DNA from: Rhizobium sp. NZLR1
GTDB lineage: Bacteria; Pseudomonadota; Alphaproteobacteria; Rhizobiales; Rhizobiaceae
DNA length: 64,000 nt
Direction of reading: 5' to 3'
Assembly (NCBI RefSeq): GCF_017357385.1
Contig: NZ_CP071632.1
Span: forward strand, 1,121,501-1,185,500
The notes under the pieces are model-generated. The model saw only the letters and a list, made by a program, of their open reading frames with translations. It had not been told where the DNA came from and ran no database searches. Each line of letters opens with the position of its first letter. Position 1 is the stretch's first letter. The position numbers and the translations under genes are program-made. Positions 10,721 through 18,369 of this stretch are shown piece by piece.

Positions 10721-11770
10721 ATGTCGATTTTCGCACCCCATAACATTGACCACATGAACGAAGACGACGTTTCAGGAGAGCTGATAAGGCCCCTGTGCCG
10801 CGCGCTAGGCTACACGCAAGGAAACCCGGAAGCCAATTTGCGAAGCCAGGTTTCGTTGCAATACGACAAGGCCTTCCTGGGGCACAAGAAGGGCGAGAAA
10901 GACCCTGTCTTGCGCGGGAAGCCTGATTTCGTCTGCGAGGTCGTGTCATACGCTCGGTGGGTGGTTGAGGCTAAGAAGCCGTCAATTCAACTTTCTCAGG
11001 ACGACAGCTATCAAGCGCACACGTATGCTACCCATCCCGAAATCGCCGCGGAATTCTATCTTCTGTCAAATGGCCGGGAGTTCAAAGTCTATCGGGTAGG
11101 CAATCCCGACGCCCCGATTTTTGCGTGGTTGAAGGATGAAACCGACGAAAAGCTACCGACCGTGCGCAATCTGCTGGGACCGGATGCAATGCGAAAGCGG
11201 GCAGACGTGAAGATCGATATCGGTAAGCCACTATCAGAAGGGCTGGGGTCTGAGGCGCGGATCTTGAACGGCCACGTCGTCTACGAAAGGAACACGTGTT
11301 CTCTTCCGGTCGATTTGAGGATGGATGGGATCAGGAACGGTATAACTGGGAGCCGAGTGTTTCGGACGGATGACGGTCTCATTTCAGCCGTAGTTGAGAT
11401 CGTTTCCGCATTTGCGGGGCTTGATGAGCTAAATAAGCGTTTCGGTTTTTCACCTTTCCTTTTCAAGACCGCTGACGAATACATCTCTGTTAATCGAGAG
11501 AGCCCGACGTTGATGCAAAATCTCGTTGCGATCGATATCCCGGCAGGAACGCAAATCCCTGCGACTCTGCTCAGCCCAGCGGGCGTGCTTCCCTTTGCCC
11601 TTGTGGGTGAATGCTATACGGAAGCAACAGGCTTTGTTGAGGATAAGCAGTTCAAGGGCACTTTCGTTATCGACTACCTTTACAAGATGGTTGGGGCAAA
11701 AATGCTCGGGCTGCCGGCCGAAGAAGTTCGGATCCGTTCGGAAGGTCCGTTTGAGGTGACTTTTGAATAG
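10721..11770 (+). CDS. HsdR_N-like PD-(D/E)xK nuclease-domain protein
   Basis: A 349-aa protein. The N-terminal half resembles the nuclease domain at the start of type I restriction HsdR subunits: GKPDF (Asp69), a short beta hairpin, then VVEAKKP (Glu83, Lys85), the D...ExK catalytic signature, followed by a conserved helix region (QAHTYATHP). There is no helicase/translocase domain, so this is not a complete restriction subunit. The C-terminal half is unrecognised. ATG chosen at 10721 with GGAG eight bases upstream. Nine bases before the PLD-like gene, so co-transcribed. AT-richer codons than the chromosome indicate transfer. A defence role is inferred. Confidence 0.75.
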   Translation: MSIFAPHNIDHMNEDDVSGELIRPLCRALGYTQGNPEANLRSQVSLQYDKAFLGHKKGEKDPVLRGKPDFVCEVVSYARWVVEAKKPSIQLSQDDSYQAHTYATHPEIAAEFYLLSNGREFKVYRVGNPDAPIFAWLKDETDEKLPTVRNLLGPDAMRKRADVKIDIGKPLSEGLGSEARILNGHVVYERNTCSLPVDLRMDGIRNGITGSRVFRTDDGLISAVVEIVSAFAGLDELNKRFGFSPFLFKTADEYISVNRESPTLMQNLVAIDIPAGTQIPATLLSPAGVLPFALVGECYTEATGFVEDKQFKGTFVIDYLYKMVGAKMLGLPAEEVRIRSEGPFEVTFE

Positions 11771-11779
11771 GAGCTGGCG

Positions 11780-12487
11780 ATGACCGAACGCTTATCAGAT
11801 GCCGATCTGCTTGCGGAGATTGAGGATATAATCCGCACAACTCCCGGATTCTCCGAGATGAGCGGCACAGATGACGAGACCTTTGATTGGCTCGGCAGAG
11901 TAAAAGCCATATTTTCCGACACACGGCTTGGCGGTCAACTGGAAGCCAATATGGCAATCATGGGGCTCAACTCGTCTATCTCGTCATGGGATCACCAACG
12001 CAACTTACGAGTTCTATTGAGATCTGCTCGGCATAAATTGCGTATGGCGACGGTCGGACCGTTGAGCGTGACTGTGGATCGCGGGATGGTGTTCGACTAT
12101 TATGATGCACTTAAGAAAGTCATCCAGGAGGCGCGAAGCGATCTGTTTTTTATTGATCCATATCTCAATAGCGACTTCTTGGCGCGGTATCTCCCGGACG
12201 TGAGCAAATCGGCGTCGGTCCGATTGTTAGGCAAAAAAGGCGCCGAAGGTTTGTTGCAAGCTGCAACCCTCTTCGCAACTCAATATGGTCTCACAGTTGA
12301 GGTTCGACGCGCGCCGGAGATTCACGACCGTTACGTTTTGGTCGATGGATCTCAAGGATATCATTCTGGCGCCTCGTTCAAAGACGGCGGTCTTCACAGC
12401 CCAACTTCGTTGATGCAAGTCACTGACACGTTCTCCGCAGTCAGGGAGACATATGAGAGAATCTGGGCCAACAGCTCAAGTCCTTAG
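11780..12487 (+). CDS. PLD-like domain protein, putative partner of the HsdR_N-like nuclease
   Basis: A 235-aa protein. Residues about 100-235 look like a single phospholipase-D-superfamily half: a FIDPYL strand (about 124-129), then HDRYVLVDG (His182, Asp189) and a downstream SGAS (about 196-199). The canonical HxK lysine is replaced by Arg (HDR), as in several prokaryotic PLD-like nuclease or toxin families. The N-terminal 100 residues are helical and unrecognised. A Shine-Dalgarno (AGGAG) precedes the ATG, nine bases after the upstream stop. Probably works with the upstream nuclease-domain protein; the activity (nuclease, binding scaffold or lipid enzyme) is unknown. Confidence 0.7.
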   Translation: MTERLSDADLLAEIEDIIRTTPGFSEMSGTDDETFDWLGRVKAIFSDTRLGGQLEANMAIMGLNSSISSWDHQRNLRVLLRSARHKLRMATVGPLSVTVDRGMVFDYYDALKKVIQEARSDLFFIDPYLNSDFLARYLPDVSKSASVRLLGKKGAEGLLQAATLFATQYGLTVEVRRAPEIHDRYVLVDGSQGYHSGASFKDGGLHSPTSLMQVTDTFSAVRETYERIWANSSSP

Positions 12488-12497
12488 CGGCGTCCAA

Positions 12498-12761
12498 CTA
12501 GCAATCATGGCGTTGATTTTCGGCTGCACCCGTCGCCGGGGCTTCCTCCCGATCGACGCCAGCAAGGAGCAATTGGTCGTAATCGGTCATCGAATGGCGA
12601 AGCACGCTCTGCATAGTGATCCCAACTGCTTTGCCGATCGATGCGCCTTTCCAGTCCTTCTTGCCGATCTCGGCAACAAAGAATGCGACTGCGAAATCAG
12701 GGCAAGTGGGATGCTTGCGGCGTAAGTGCTTCTCGATTGTCTGATGTGAGAATTTTGCCAT
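12498..12761 (-). CDS. DUF2293-like protein
   Basis: An 87-aa protein starting at the ATG at 12761. The C-terminal half matches the DUF2293 pattern, with a helix ending in VLRHSMTDYDQLL followed by Gly-Val-Asp-Arg; an N-terminal helix contains KHLRRKHPTCPDF. The function of DUF2293 is unknown. The gene is convergent with the PLD-like gene (stops 10 bp apart) and ends immediately beyond it, so it belongs to the same island. The ribosome-binding site is weak. Confidence 0.65.
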   Translation of the reverse strand: MAKFSHQTIEKHLRRKHPTCPDFAVAFFVAEIGKKDWKGASIGKAVGITMQSVLRHSMTDYDQLLLAGVDREEAPATGAAENQRHDC

Positions 12762-12784
12762 TAAGGATAATCCAGAGCGAGAAA

Positions 12785-12804
12785 GGCCCGCTGTGAAGCG
12801 GGCC
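12785..12804. terminator. Hairpin between DUF2293 gene and island gene at 12966
   Basis: GGCCCGC pairs with GCGGGCC around a TGTGAA loop; TTGCCCATTTATTT follows on the + strand. It lies upstream of the DUF2293 start on the opposite strand and downstream of the PUA/GIY-YIG-like gene reading leftward, so it may end that transcript. Confidence 0.45.
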
Positions 12805-12965
12805 TTGCCCATTTATTTGCCTTCCCGGCGACTGCTAATCGCTCTCACGCGAATACGTGGCTTGATTGCGTCAGCAAATCCTTGGCGACACGCTCGGCGA
12901 CGTCAGCAGATCGCGTCTCGCCTTCGAAAGCCAGCCGCCGGGCATGAGGGTCTGGTAGTTGGGGA

Positions 12966-13847
12966 TCACGTGCCAGTCTCCAGTTTGCGCATGATGTCGG
13001 CGATGGACGCGGAAATAGTTGCGCTCGAAAGCCCGCTGACAATTTCGCCATTGCTAGCCAGGCGGTTCTTGTTGAAACGGGCCAGGAGAGTCTGCTCGAC
13101 CCTCCTAGCTGCATCTTCAGAGGGCGTGGGTTGCTCGAGGTACACGCTCCATTTTAGGCTCGTCACCTCCGGCGCCAATGGTGTGTTATGGGCGACTGCC
13201 CGGAGAGCCGGATCATGGGAGTAGCCAATCTTGAAGGCCAACTCCTTGTGCTTGGCATCCTTTAAGACGAGCACATAGACATACCAAATATCGTGCGGCG
13301 CGAACGCGCCTGAAAAGACTCCCTGATGCTTGGGAGCAAGCTTGCTGTTCGTCTTAGCAACAAGTCCTTGCCCGAACACAGTTTTTGGAACCGCGATCGG
13401 CAATTGCCGGCGCTCTAGCGCAAGCAAGGGCTCCGCGGTCACCGGATCCAGTTCGACTATTCGCGATTGCCCGTGAAGGTGATGCTTCGGGGTCAATGGC
13501 CCAACGAGGGTTGAAAAGACGTTGTTGGCCGAAGTGATTCCCCAAACAGCTATTGGATGCAAAGCGGCGGGAAAACGAGTGACTGTCTGAACCCACCCGG
13601 CCTCATCCAAATTTGGATCTACATAGTCGCGGGTATTCACCTCAAGGTCGGAGACGATATAAGCTCCCAGCACCCGTCCGTGATCAGCAGGTGGCGTTGG
13701 GGCGCCACGGGTTCCCACGGTGAAGACAATGTCCCCTTCCGAAAGATGCTTCCTTGCGTGCGTTCGCTCGGCCTTACCTGCAAAAGTCAGTGGCCAAGCG
13801 GGGTCACCTGGCTGACCCCATACATATGTAAAAAATACCTTGACCAA
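12966..13847 (-). CDS. PUA-like plus MUG113/T5orf172 (GIY-YIG-like) fusion protein
   Basis: A 293-aa protein. The N-terminal about 70 residues (EGDIVFTVG followed by GRVLGAYIV) resemble the PUA/EVE-like fold that binds modified bases. The C-terminal region has the GIY-YIG-superfamily signature as in T5orf172/MUG113 proteins: YVYVL (189-193), FKIGYS (205-210), Arg216, then Glu251 in an EQTLLARF helix and Glu268. This combination suggests recognition of a nucleic acid followed by cleavage. Codon use is less GC-biased than the flanking chromosome, as for the HsdR_N/PLD pair. Substrate and partners are unknown; the PUA-like call is an inference from pattern. Confidence 0.6.
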   Translation of the reverse strand: MVKVFFTYVWGQPGDPAWPLTFAGKAERTHARKHLSEGDIVFTVGTRGAPTPPADHGRVLGAYIVSDLEVNTRDYVDPNLDEAGWVQTVTRFPAALHPIAVWGITSANNVFSTLVGPLTPKHHLHGQSRIVELDPVTAEPLLALERRQLPIAVPKTVFGQGLVAKTNSKLAPKHQGVFSGAFAPHDIWYVYVLVLKDAKHKELAFKIGYSHDPALRAVAHNTPLAPEVTSLKWSVYLEQPTPSEDAARRVEQTLLARFNKNRLASNGEIVSGLSSATISASIADIMRKLETGT

Positions 13848-14080
13848 ACGCCCTCACAAAACCTTGCTCGCCGATGACAACTGCTCTACCCAATGCCGCA
13901 TTCCGCCACCTGGCATAGACATGCCACACGTTCTGAGTGCGGGCAAATAGCTCCTAGAAATGTTGAGCGGAAATCATTTCCGATACATTAAATGTCTTAG
14001 AGCTAAGAACGAAAAAGAAATTCAACAAACAAGCTGGCAAATATAGAGCAACGGCAACGCCCGCTAACCCGCCTCACACC

Positions 14081-14860
14081 TTACCGCCGACCTTCAAAAA
14101 GCCGCACGCCCGTCAATCCCGCCAGCTTCTCCATAAGCGCATCCTGAAACCCCGCATCAGTCACCTCCGCCGCCGCCTCCCGCTGCTGCCGATGATGCCA
14201 ATACCCACCGCTCACCTTCGCAGCTCCCGCATCGCTCACCGCAAGCCATGTCTGCGTCAGATGCCCCATTTCAAGGTCATCCGGCGCGCCGGCGCCGCCC
14301 ATCTTTGTCGGCACCCAGCCGGGGTCGACGGCGTTGCTGAGCACATCCGGCCAGTGGCGGGCGAGGGCGGCGGCGAGGGTGGCGATGTAGAGCTTGCTTT
14401 CCGAATAGGCCTGGCTGGCGCTCCACGGCCGCGTCTTCCAGTCGATATCGTCAAGGGCGCTGGCGCCGCTGCGGTGCATGCCGCTGGTGAGATAGATCAG
14501 GCGGTCGGGGCGGGTGATCCAGGCGGTGAGGAGATAGGGGGCAAGGGTGTTGACCGCGAGCGTCTTGGCGTGGCCTTCCGGGGTGTCGCCGCGGCTGCGC
14601 TCGAGGTAGATGCCGGCATTGTGGATGACGGCGTCCATGCGGCCGATGGCGTTGACCTGTTCGGCGATCGAGCGCGTCTCGGCGGCGCTGGCGAGGTCGC
14701 CGATGACGATGCCGAGCGCGGCAGCGGAGATGTCTGCGAGGGCGGCGGCGCGCTCGCGGGAGCGGGCGTGCAGCACGACGTCATGGCCCTCTTTCATCAG
14801 GGTGCGGGCGGCGGCGAGGCCGAGGCCATCGGTGGAACCGGTGATGAAGATGCGGCTCAT
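14081..14860 (-). CDS. SDR-family NAD(P)-dependent oxidoreductase
   Basis: A 259-aa short-chain dehydrogenase. The N-terminal cofactor motif is TGSTDGLG, followed by NAG in strand 4 (VIHNAGIYLERS) and the catalytic Ser and Tyr-x-x-x-Lys (YSESK). Substrate unknown. Codon use returns to the chromosomal GC3 pattern, so the accessory island ends in the 230 bp to its left. Monocistronic; a degenerate repeat copy lies upstream of its start. Confidence 0.9.
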   Translation of the reverse strand: MSRIFITGSTDGLGLAAARTLMKEGHDVVLHARSRERAAALADISAAALGIVIGDLASAAETRSIAEQVNAIGRMDAVIHNAGIYLERSRGDTPEGHAKTLAVNTLAPYLLTAWITRPDRLIYLTSGMHRSGASALDDIDWKTRPWSASQAYSESKLYIATLAAALARHWPDVLSNAVDPGWVPTKMGGAGAPDDLEMGHLTQTWLAVSDAGAAKVSGGYWHHRQQREAAAEVTDAGFQDALMEKLAGLTGVRLFEGRR

Positions 14861-14904
14861 GGGGGTTCCTTTCGCGTGCGGCGTGGGTGGGCCCAGAGTG
14901 CTTG

Positions 14905-14990
14905 GCCATGGGTCCTCGGGTCAAGCCCGAGGGCGACGGAGATTGAGGTCAGCGATCGGCAAGAGGCGCGACGTTGGGAGCAATTCCTCG
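14905..14990. repeat. Degenerate half copy of the MITE-like repeat
   Basis: A CTCGGG-TCAAGC-CCGAGG palindrome with GACGGAG, then a core related to the 22-23 kb elements (CGGCAAGAGG, GACGTTGGGAG, AATTCC). Only one terminal palindrome is present, so this is half an element. It lies between the SDR and hipA genes. Confidence 0.65.
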
Positions 14991-14996
14991 TTTTCC

Positions 14997-16265
14997 TCAA
15001 TCTTTCGAGGTCAGCCTGGCTGCCTCGGCCCGGCTCTTTATCAAGCCGGCGATTTCATCGATTGGGTCTCGATCAGGCGATATGTCTGCGAGCTCGTCAG
15101 CGACCTTATCGGCCGCTGCTATCACCTTGTCGCAGAGCTCGTTTACCCGGCGGCGCAGCAGCGGAGTGCCAACGCCGGCTTCTCGCGCAAAGACCTGCCA
15201 GCCCTCCGCATCCATCTCGGCGAGCGTGGCACGTTTGCCGATTCTCATTGCCAGCTTTGGCGACAGCTCCGGATAAATCACGGTGGAGAGGAGGTCGTAG
15301 AGTTTTGCCAGCCGCGGGCCTTGGCTATCGTAAAGGATGGAGAAGTTCTTGCCGTGGGCATCGGCATTTCCGGCGATCAGGTTGAAGATGGCAGCGTCCA
15401 GCAGCTTCAGAACATCGATGGCCGGTCTTGCCGAAATCCGTCTCAGCAATTCGAAACAATCCTTGAAGGTCGGCCCGCCTTCGCTCGCATATTTCGTTTC
15501 CGGCGGTACGCCGAGCGCCTGGCAGAAATCCTCCTGATGGATGCGGCGAACCAGGCCGCCGGCGTCGCGGACGCGGTCATATCGTTCGACCAGAAGAAAC
15601 GGGCGTTCCCGCACATGTCGCGGTTCGACCGCTGCGACATCCAGCTCGATGGCGGCTGCGAGCCTCATCACGAAAGCTTCGTTTTCGGTCGTCGCCTTGA
15701 AGCGCGCTATTGGTGGCTTCAGAATATGAGTGGTCGCCTGGCCAGGCAGGGGAAGGCCGATCCGGCCGTCGATCAGAACAACCGGCACCTTGGATTGCGC
15801 GCCGGCGAGCGACAGTCTCAAGCCTTCCTCGCCGGCCAGCAAAGGGCGCACGGGAAGCGCCTCCAGCACCCGAACAATGCCGGCTTCGTCCAAAGGCGCG
15901 GATTGGCGATCTGCAGTCGTCGCGGTTTCCGCGGGCTCCTGGCCCTCGGCAAGCAGTTGCAATGCACCGGCGACATCGCCGCCAAGGTGATCGAGAAGCG
16001 CAAAGTCATTGGCCGGAGAAACGCCCAGGGCCTGCGCGGCAGCTATCCGCTGGTTTTCCTCGGGCAACAGGCCGCCGAAAAACGGCCGGCATTCCCGGCG
16101 GGAAAATCGCTCCGGTCGTTTCGGGAGAGAGGCCGAGAGCGGCAGCGCATCATCATCGCCGAGCCAGCCTTCAGCATAGGCAAAGCCGATATCACCGTGT
16201 CGGTCCTGCGTGAATTGACCGACAATGCGGCCGTTCCACCAGACGTTGAGGATCCTGTCCGTCAT
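14997..16265 (-). CDS. hipA: HipA-family Ser/Thr kinase toxin
   Basis: A 422-aa type II toxin kinase. The N-terminal subdomain has the HipA couple-hipA pattern (SLPKRPERFSR, then FFGGLLPEE). The kinase core includes SLAGAQSKVPVV (glycine-rich loop with Lys), ERYDR and the catalytic NADAHGKNFS loop. In studied homologues the kinase phosphorylates glutamyl-tRNA synthetase and HipB neutralises it. Its start overlaps hipB by four bases, so antitoxin is made first and coupled. All key motifs look intact, so it is probably functional. Confidence 0.92.
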   Translation of the reverse strand: MTDRILNVWWNGRIVGQFTQDRHGDIGFAYAEGWLGDDDALPLSASLPKRPERFSRRECRPFFGGLLPEENQRIAAAQALGVSPANDFALLDHLGGDVAGALQLLAEGQEPAETATTADRQSAPLDEAGIVRVLEALPVRPLLAGEEGLRLSLAGAQSKVPVVLIDGRIGLPLPGQATTHILKPPIARFKATTENEAFVMRLAAAIELDVAAVEPRHVRERPFLLVERYDRVRDAGGLVRRIHQEDFCQALGVPPETKYASEGGPTFKDCFELLRRISARPAIDVLKLLDAAIFNLIAGNADAHGKNFSILYDSQGPRLAKLYDLLSTVIYPELSPKLAMRIGKRATLAEMDAEGWQVFAREAGVGTPLLRRRVNELCDKVIAAADKVADELADISPDRDPIDEIAGLIKSRAEAARLTSKD

Positions 16266-16492
16266 CGTCTGCGCTCGCCGGGCGCCAGAATGTCGATGGA
16301 GCAGCCGAGCGTTTGCAGAACCTGCAGGACTTTGCCGATCTGCGCCGTGGGTTTGCCGGCTTCAAGGTCGACGATAAACCGAAGCCCGACGCCGGCAACG
16401 CCGGCAAGCTCGTCCTGCCGCAGGTTTTGCTCCTTGCGCGTGCTTCGAACCAGGGCGCCGATATCGGCTGGAGTTTTAATCTGTTTCGACAT
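16262..16492 (-). CDS. hipB: HipB-family XRE antitoxin
   Basis: A 76-aa protein made of a single helix-turn-helix of the XRE type (RQDELAGVAGVGLRFIVDLE, residues about 25-44). It is the antitoxin and autorepressor for the downstream HipA kinase. A perfect 20-bp palindrome begins four bases upstream of its start codon and a second related site lies 50 bp further, fitting autoregulation. Confidence 0.9.
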   Translation of the reverse strand: MSKQIKTPADIGALVRSTRKEQNLRQDELAGVAGVGLRFIVDLEAGKPTAQIGKVLQVLQTLGCSIDILAPGERRR

Positions 16493-16495
16493 GTG

Positions 16496-16515
16496 ATTTT
16501 CCCGATCGGGAAAAT
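16496..16515. promoter_or_regulatory. hipBA operator O1
   Basis: A perfect 20-bp palindrome, ATTTTCCCGATCGGGAAAAT, ends just upstream of the hipB start on the minus strand, where a bound HipB dimer would cover the ribosome-binding site or promoter. Confidence 0.8.
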
Positions 16516-16544
16516 ATAGTGGAATTTCGGCGGGCGTCCAGGGG

Positions 16545-16564
16545 AATTTACCGATCGGGATATT
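16545..16564. promoter_or_regulatory. hipBA operator O2
   Basis: AATTTACCGATCGGGATATT, a near-palindrome sharing the CCGATCGG core with O1 at 49-bp centre spacing. A third, weaker copy (AATTCCCCGCTCGGTAAGAT) lies at about 16595-16614. The series suggests cooperative binding of HipB dimers. Confidence 0.65.
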
Positions 16565-16668
16565 TTGACGATATGGAATGGGTTGGGGCCGCGAAATTCC
16601 CCGCTCGGTAAGATGGGTAGTGGTTTTGGCAGGCGCGACATCCGGCGCAGAAGATTGGCGAGGCCCAG

Positions 16669-16805
16669 CCCCTCATCCGGCTGCCGCCACCTTCTCCCCG
16701 CTCGCGGGGCGAAGGGGATATGCCGCGGCCTTTCCGTTTCTCTCCAACGTCTCGCGTAACACGTCCCCTCGCCCCGTTTACGGGGAGAGGGTTAGGGTGA
16801 GGGGC
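16669..16805. repeat. Palindromic repeat of a second rhizobial type
   Basis: The outer ends GCCCCTCAT and GTGAGGGGC are inverted. Inside are CTTCTCCCCG-CTCG-CGGGGCGAAGGGG and CCTCGCCCCGTTTACGGGGAGAGGG hairpins. It is unrelated in sequence to the CTCGGG family. It lies between hipB and the tetR gene. Confidence 0.75.
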
Positions 16806-16833
16806 ATTTTTTGGGAGGAGTTTCCGCTCCGGG

Positions 16834-16868
16834 CATGGGTCCTCGGGTCAAGCCCGAGGACGACGGAG
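16834..16868. repeat. Single terminal palindrome of the CTCGGG repeat family
   Basis: CATGGGTCCTCGGG-TCAAGC-CCGAGGACGACGGAGG: one terminal end of the MITE-like family with no partner end nearby. It sits 48 bp beyond the 3' end of the tetR gene. Confidence 0.7.
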
Positions 16869-16915
16869 GGGAGGAGGGCTCTTGCCAAACCCACCCCGGC
16901 CGCACTCACCCGCCA

Positions 16916-17521
16916 TCACCGCCGCCGCTCCGCCCCCGCCGCAATCGTCTGCACCAGCTCGTCCACCTCCCGCGCCAGCCGTTCCAGCGGCAGACCCACG
17001 AATCGCCCCTCCAGGCTGATGCTGACCACGCCGTGCACGGCGCCGAACAGCGTGCGGGCGCGGATGGCGCGGTCTTCGGCGGGCATGTCGGGCTGCAGTT
17101 CGGCCAGCGGTTCGGCGATCACGTCCATCAGGAACAGGTGTTCGTCGAGATGCCATTGCGGCGTCGGGCTGGTGTCGGGGGGGAAGTGGTCGAACAGCGC
17201 TTTCCAGAGGTTGCGGTGCTCGACGGCGAAGGCGAGGTAGCCCTGGGCGAGGTTGCGCAGGCGGTCGGTCGGGCTTTTATCCCTGGCCTCGGGCAGGGTC
17301 AGCCTGGCCTCCAGCGCCTTCAGCGTCGCCGAGTTGACGTGGATCACCAGTTCGCCGAGATCTGCAAACACCGTGTAGAGGCCGCCGAGTGCGCAGCCGG
17401 CGTCCTGGGTGATGTCGCGGGCTCTGAGGTTGGTCAGCCCGTCGCGGGCGATGCGGTCGCGCGCCGCCTCGATCAGCCGCGCCTTCAGGTCCTCGCGTTT
17501 TTCTTCTCGTCTGCCGGCCAT
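16916..17521 (-). CDS. TetR-family repressor of the pspA operon
   Basis: A 201-aa regulator. The N-terminal TetR DNA-binding domain (RLIEAARDRIARDG, then a helix-turn-helix around ARDITQDAGCALGGLY) is clear, and the C-terminal ligand domain is of the WHG type. It is divergent from pspA, and the 111-bp intergenic space carries three TGAAC-N3-GTTCA palindromes, so it probably represses both itself and pspA. The inducer is unknown; a membrane-active compound would fit the target genes. Confidence 0.9.
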   Translation of the reverse strand: MAGRREEKREDLKARLIEAARDRIARDGLTNLRARDITQDAGCALGGLYTVFADLGELVIHVNSATLKALEARLTLPEARDKSPTDRLRNLAQGYLAFAVEHRNLWKALFDHFPPDTSPTPQWHLDEHLFLMDVIAEPLAELQPDMPAEDRAIRARTLFGAVHGVVSISLEGRFVGLPLERLAREVDELVQTIAAGAERRR

Positions 17522-17543
17522 TCACATGTTCCTTCAATTTTTT

Positions 17544-17615
17544 TGAACGTCGTTCAAAATTGTTCTTGAACGACGTTCATGATTCTGCCATAACTCAACC
17601 CGTGAACAACGTTCA
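17544..17615. promoter_or_regulatory. Three TetR operators between tetR and pspA
   Basis: Three 13-bp palindromes of the form TGAAC-N3-GTTCA: 17544-17556 (TGAACGTCGTTCA), 17567-17579 (TGAACGACGTTCA) and 17603-17615 (TGAACAACGTTCA). The first two are 23 bp apart, about two helical turns, so bound dimers would lie on the same face. The third is just upstream of the pspA ribosome-binding site. Confidence 0.85.
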
Positions 17616-17632
17616 TAAACCGGAGGAAGGAA

Positions 17633-18319
17633 ATGTTCAAACTGATTTCAATTTTATTGCGGGGCAGGGCGCATGATGCCGAGCAGGCCTTCGCCGATCG
17701 CAACGCCGTGCCGCTGCTCGCCCAGCAGATCCGCGATGCGGCGCAATCGATCCAGTCGGCCAGGCGCAGTGTCGCCGTCGCCATCGCTCAGAACGAACAG
17801 GAGAAGGGGCAGCATGCAACGATCGTTGCCCGTATCGCCGATCTCGAGATCCGCGCCTGCGCCGCTCTGGGCAAGGGCAATGACGGGCTGGCCCGGGAAG
17901 CGGCCGAGGCGATCGCCTTTCTCGAAGCCGAGCGTGATGCGTCTGAGAAGGCGCAGGCTCAGTTCACCACATCAATCGACAAATTGAAGGCGATCGTCCG
18001 GGCCTCCGAAGCGCGGCTGCAGGCGCTGCAGCGCGGCGAGCGGCTGGCCCGGGCGACTGAGGAGGCGCAGAAGCTCGATGTCGTCGTCGCCGGTCCGGGC
18101 CTCGCGACGCTCGACGAGGCCGAGGAGACGCTGGCCCGCCTGCGCATCCGCCAGAGCCAGAATGATCTGACGGCGGCAGCGCTGAAGGAGATGGAAGGTT
18201 CCATCCGCCCGGCCGGCATCATCGAAAAGCTGGCCAATGCCGGCTGCGGCCCAGCCCTCCACTCCACAGCCGATGACGTGCTCGCCCGGCTGAAGAGCCG
18301 CATCACGCCGGCCGCCTGA
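17633..18319 (+). CDS. PspA/IM30-family protein
   Basis: A 228-aa, almost wholly helical protein, rich in Ala, Glu, Arg and Gln with heptad character (coiled coil), matching the PspA/IM30 family of membrane-protecting ESCRT-III-like proteins. It begins MFKLISILLRGRAHD, an amphipathic membrane-binding helix as in the family. The Shine-Dalgarno GGAGGAAGG is strong. Followed after 50 bp by a YiaA/B-type membrane protein and controlled by the divergent TetR through three operators rather than a PspF/sigma-54 system. Confidence 0.85.
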   Translation: MFKLISILLRGRAHDAEQAFADRNAVPLLAQQIRDAAQSIQSARRSVAVAIAQNEQEKGQHATIVARIADLEIRACAALGKGNDGLAREAAEAIAFLEAERDASEKAQAQFTTSIDKLKAIVRASEARLQALQRGERLARATEEAQKLDVVVAGPGLATLDEAEETLARLRIRQSQNDLTAAALKEMEGSIRPAGIIEKLANAGCGPALHSTADDVLARLKSRITPAA

Positions 18320-18369
18320 AATCGCCTTCATCCAACCATCCAATCCATAGAACCTTGAGGGTTACGATC

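Noticed and set aside
10173..14080. Integrative element bounded by a tRNA-Gln attachment site
   Set aside because: No repeat of the tRNA 3' end and no integrase were seen within the window, so only an island of foreign composition is claimed.
14610..16496. 628-codon + strand frame over SDR and hipBA
   Set aside because: It crosses three real minus-strand genes with clear motifs, hence a shadow.
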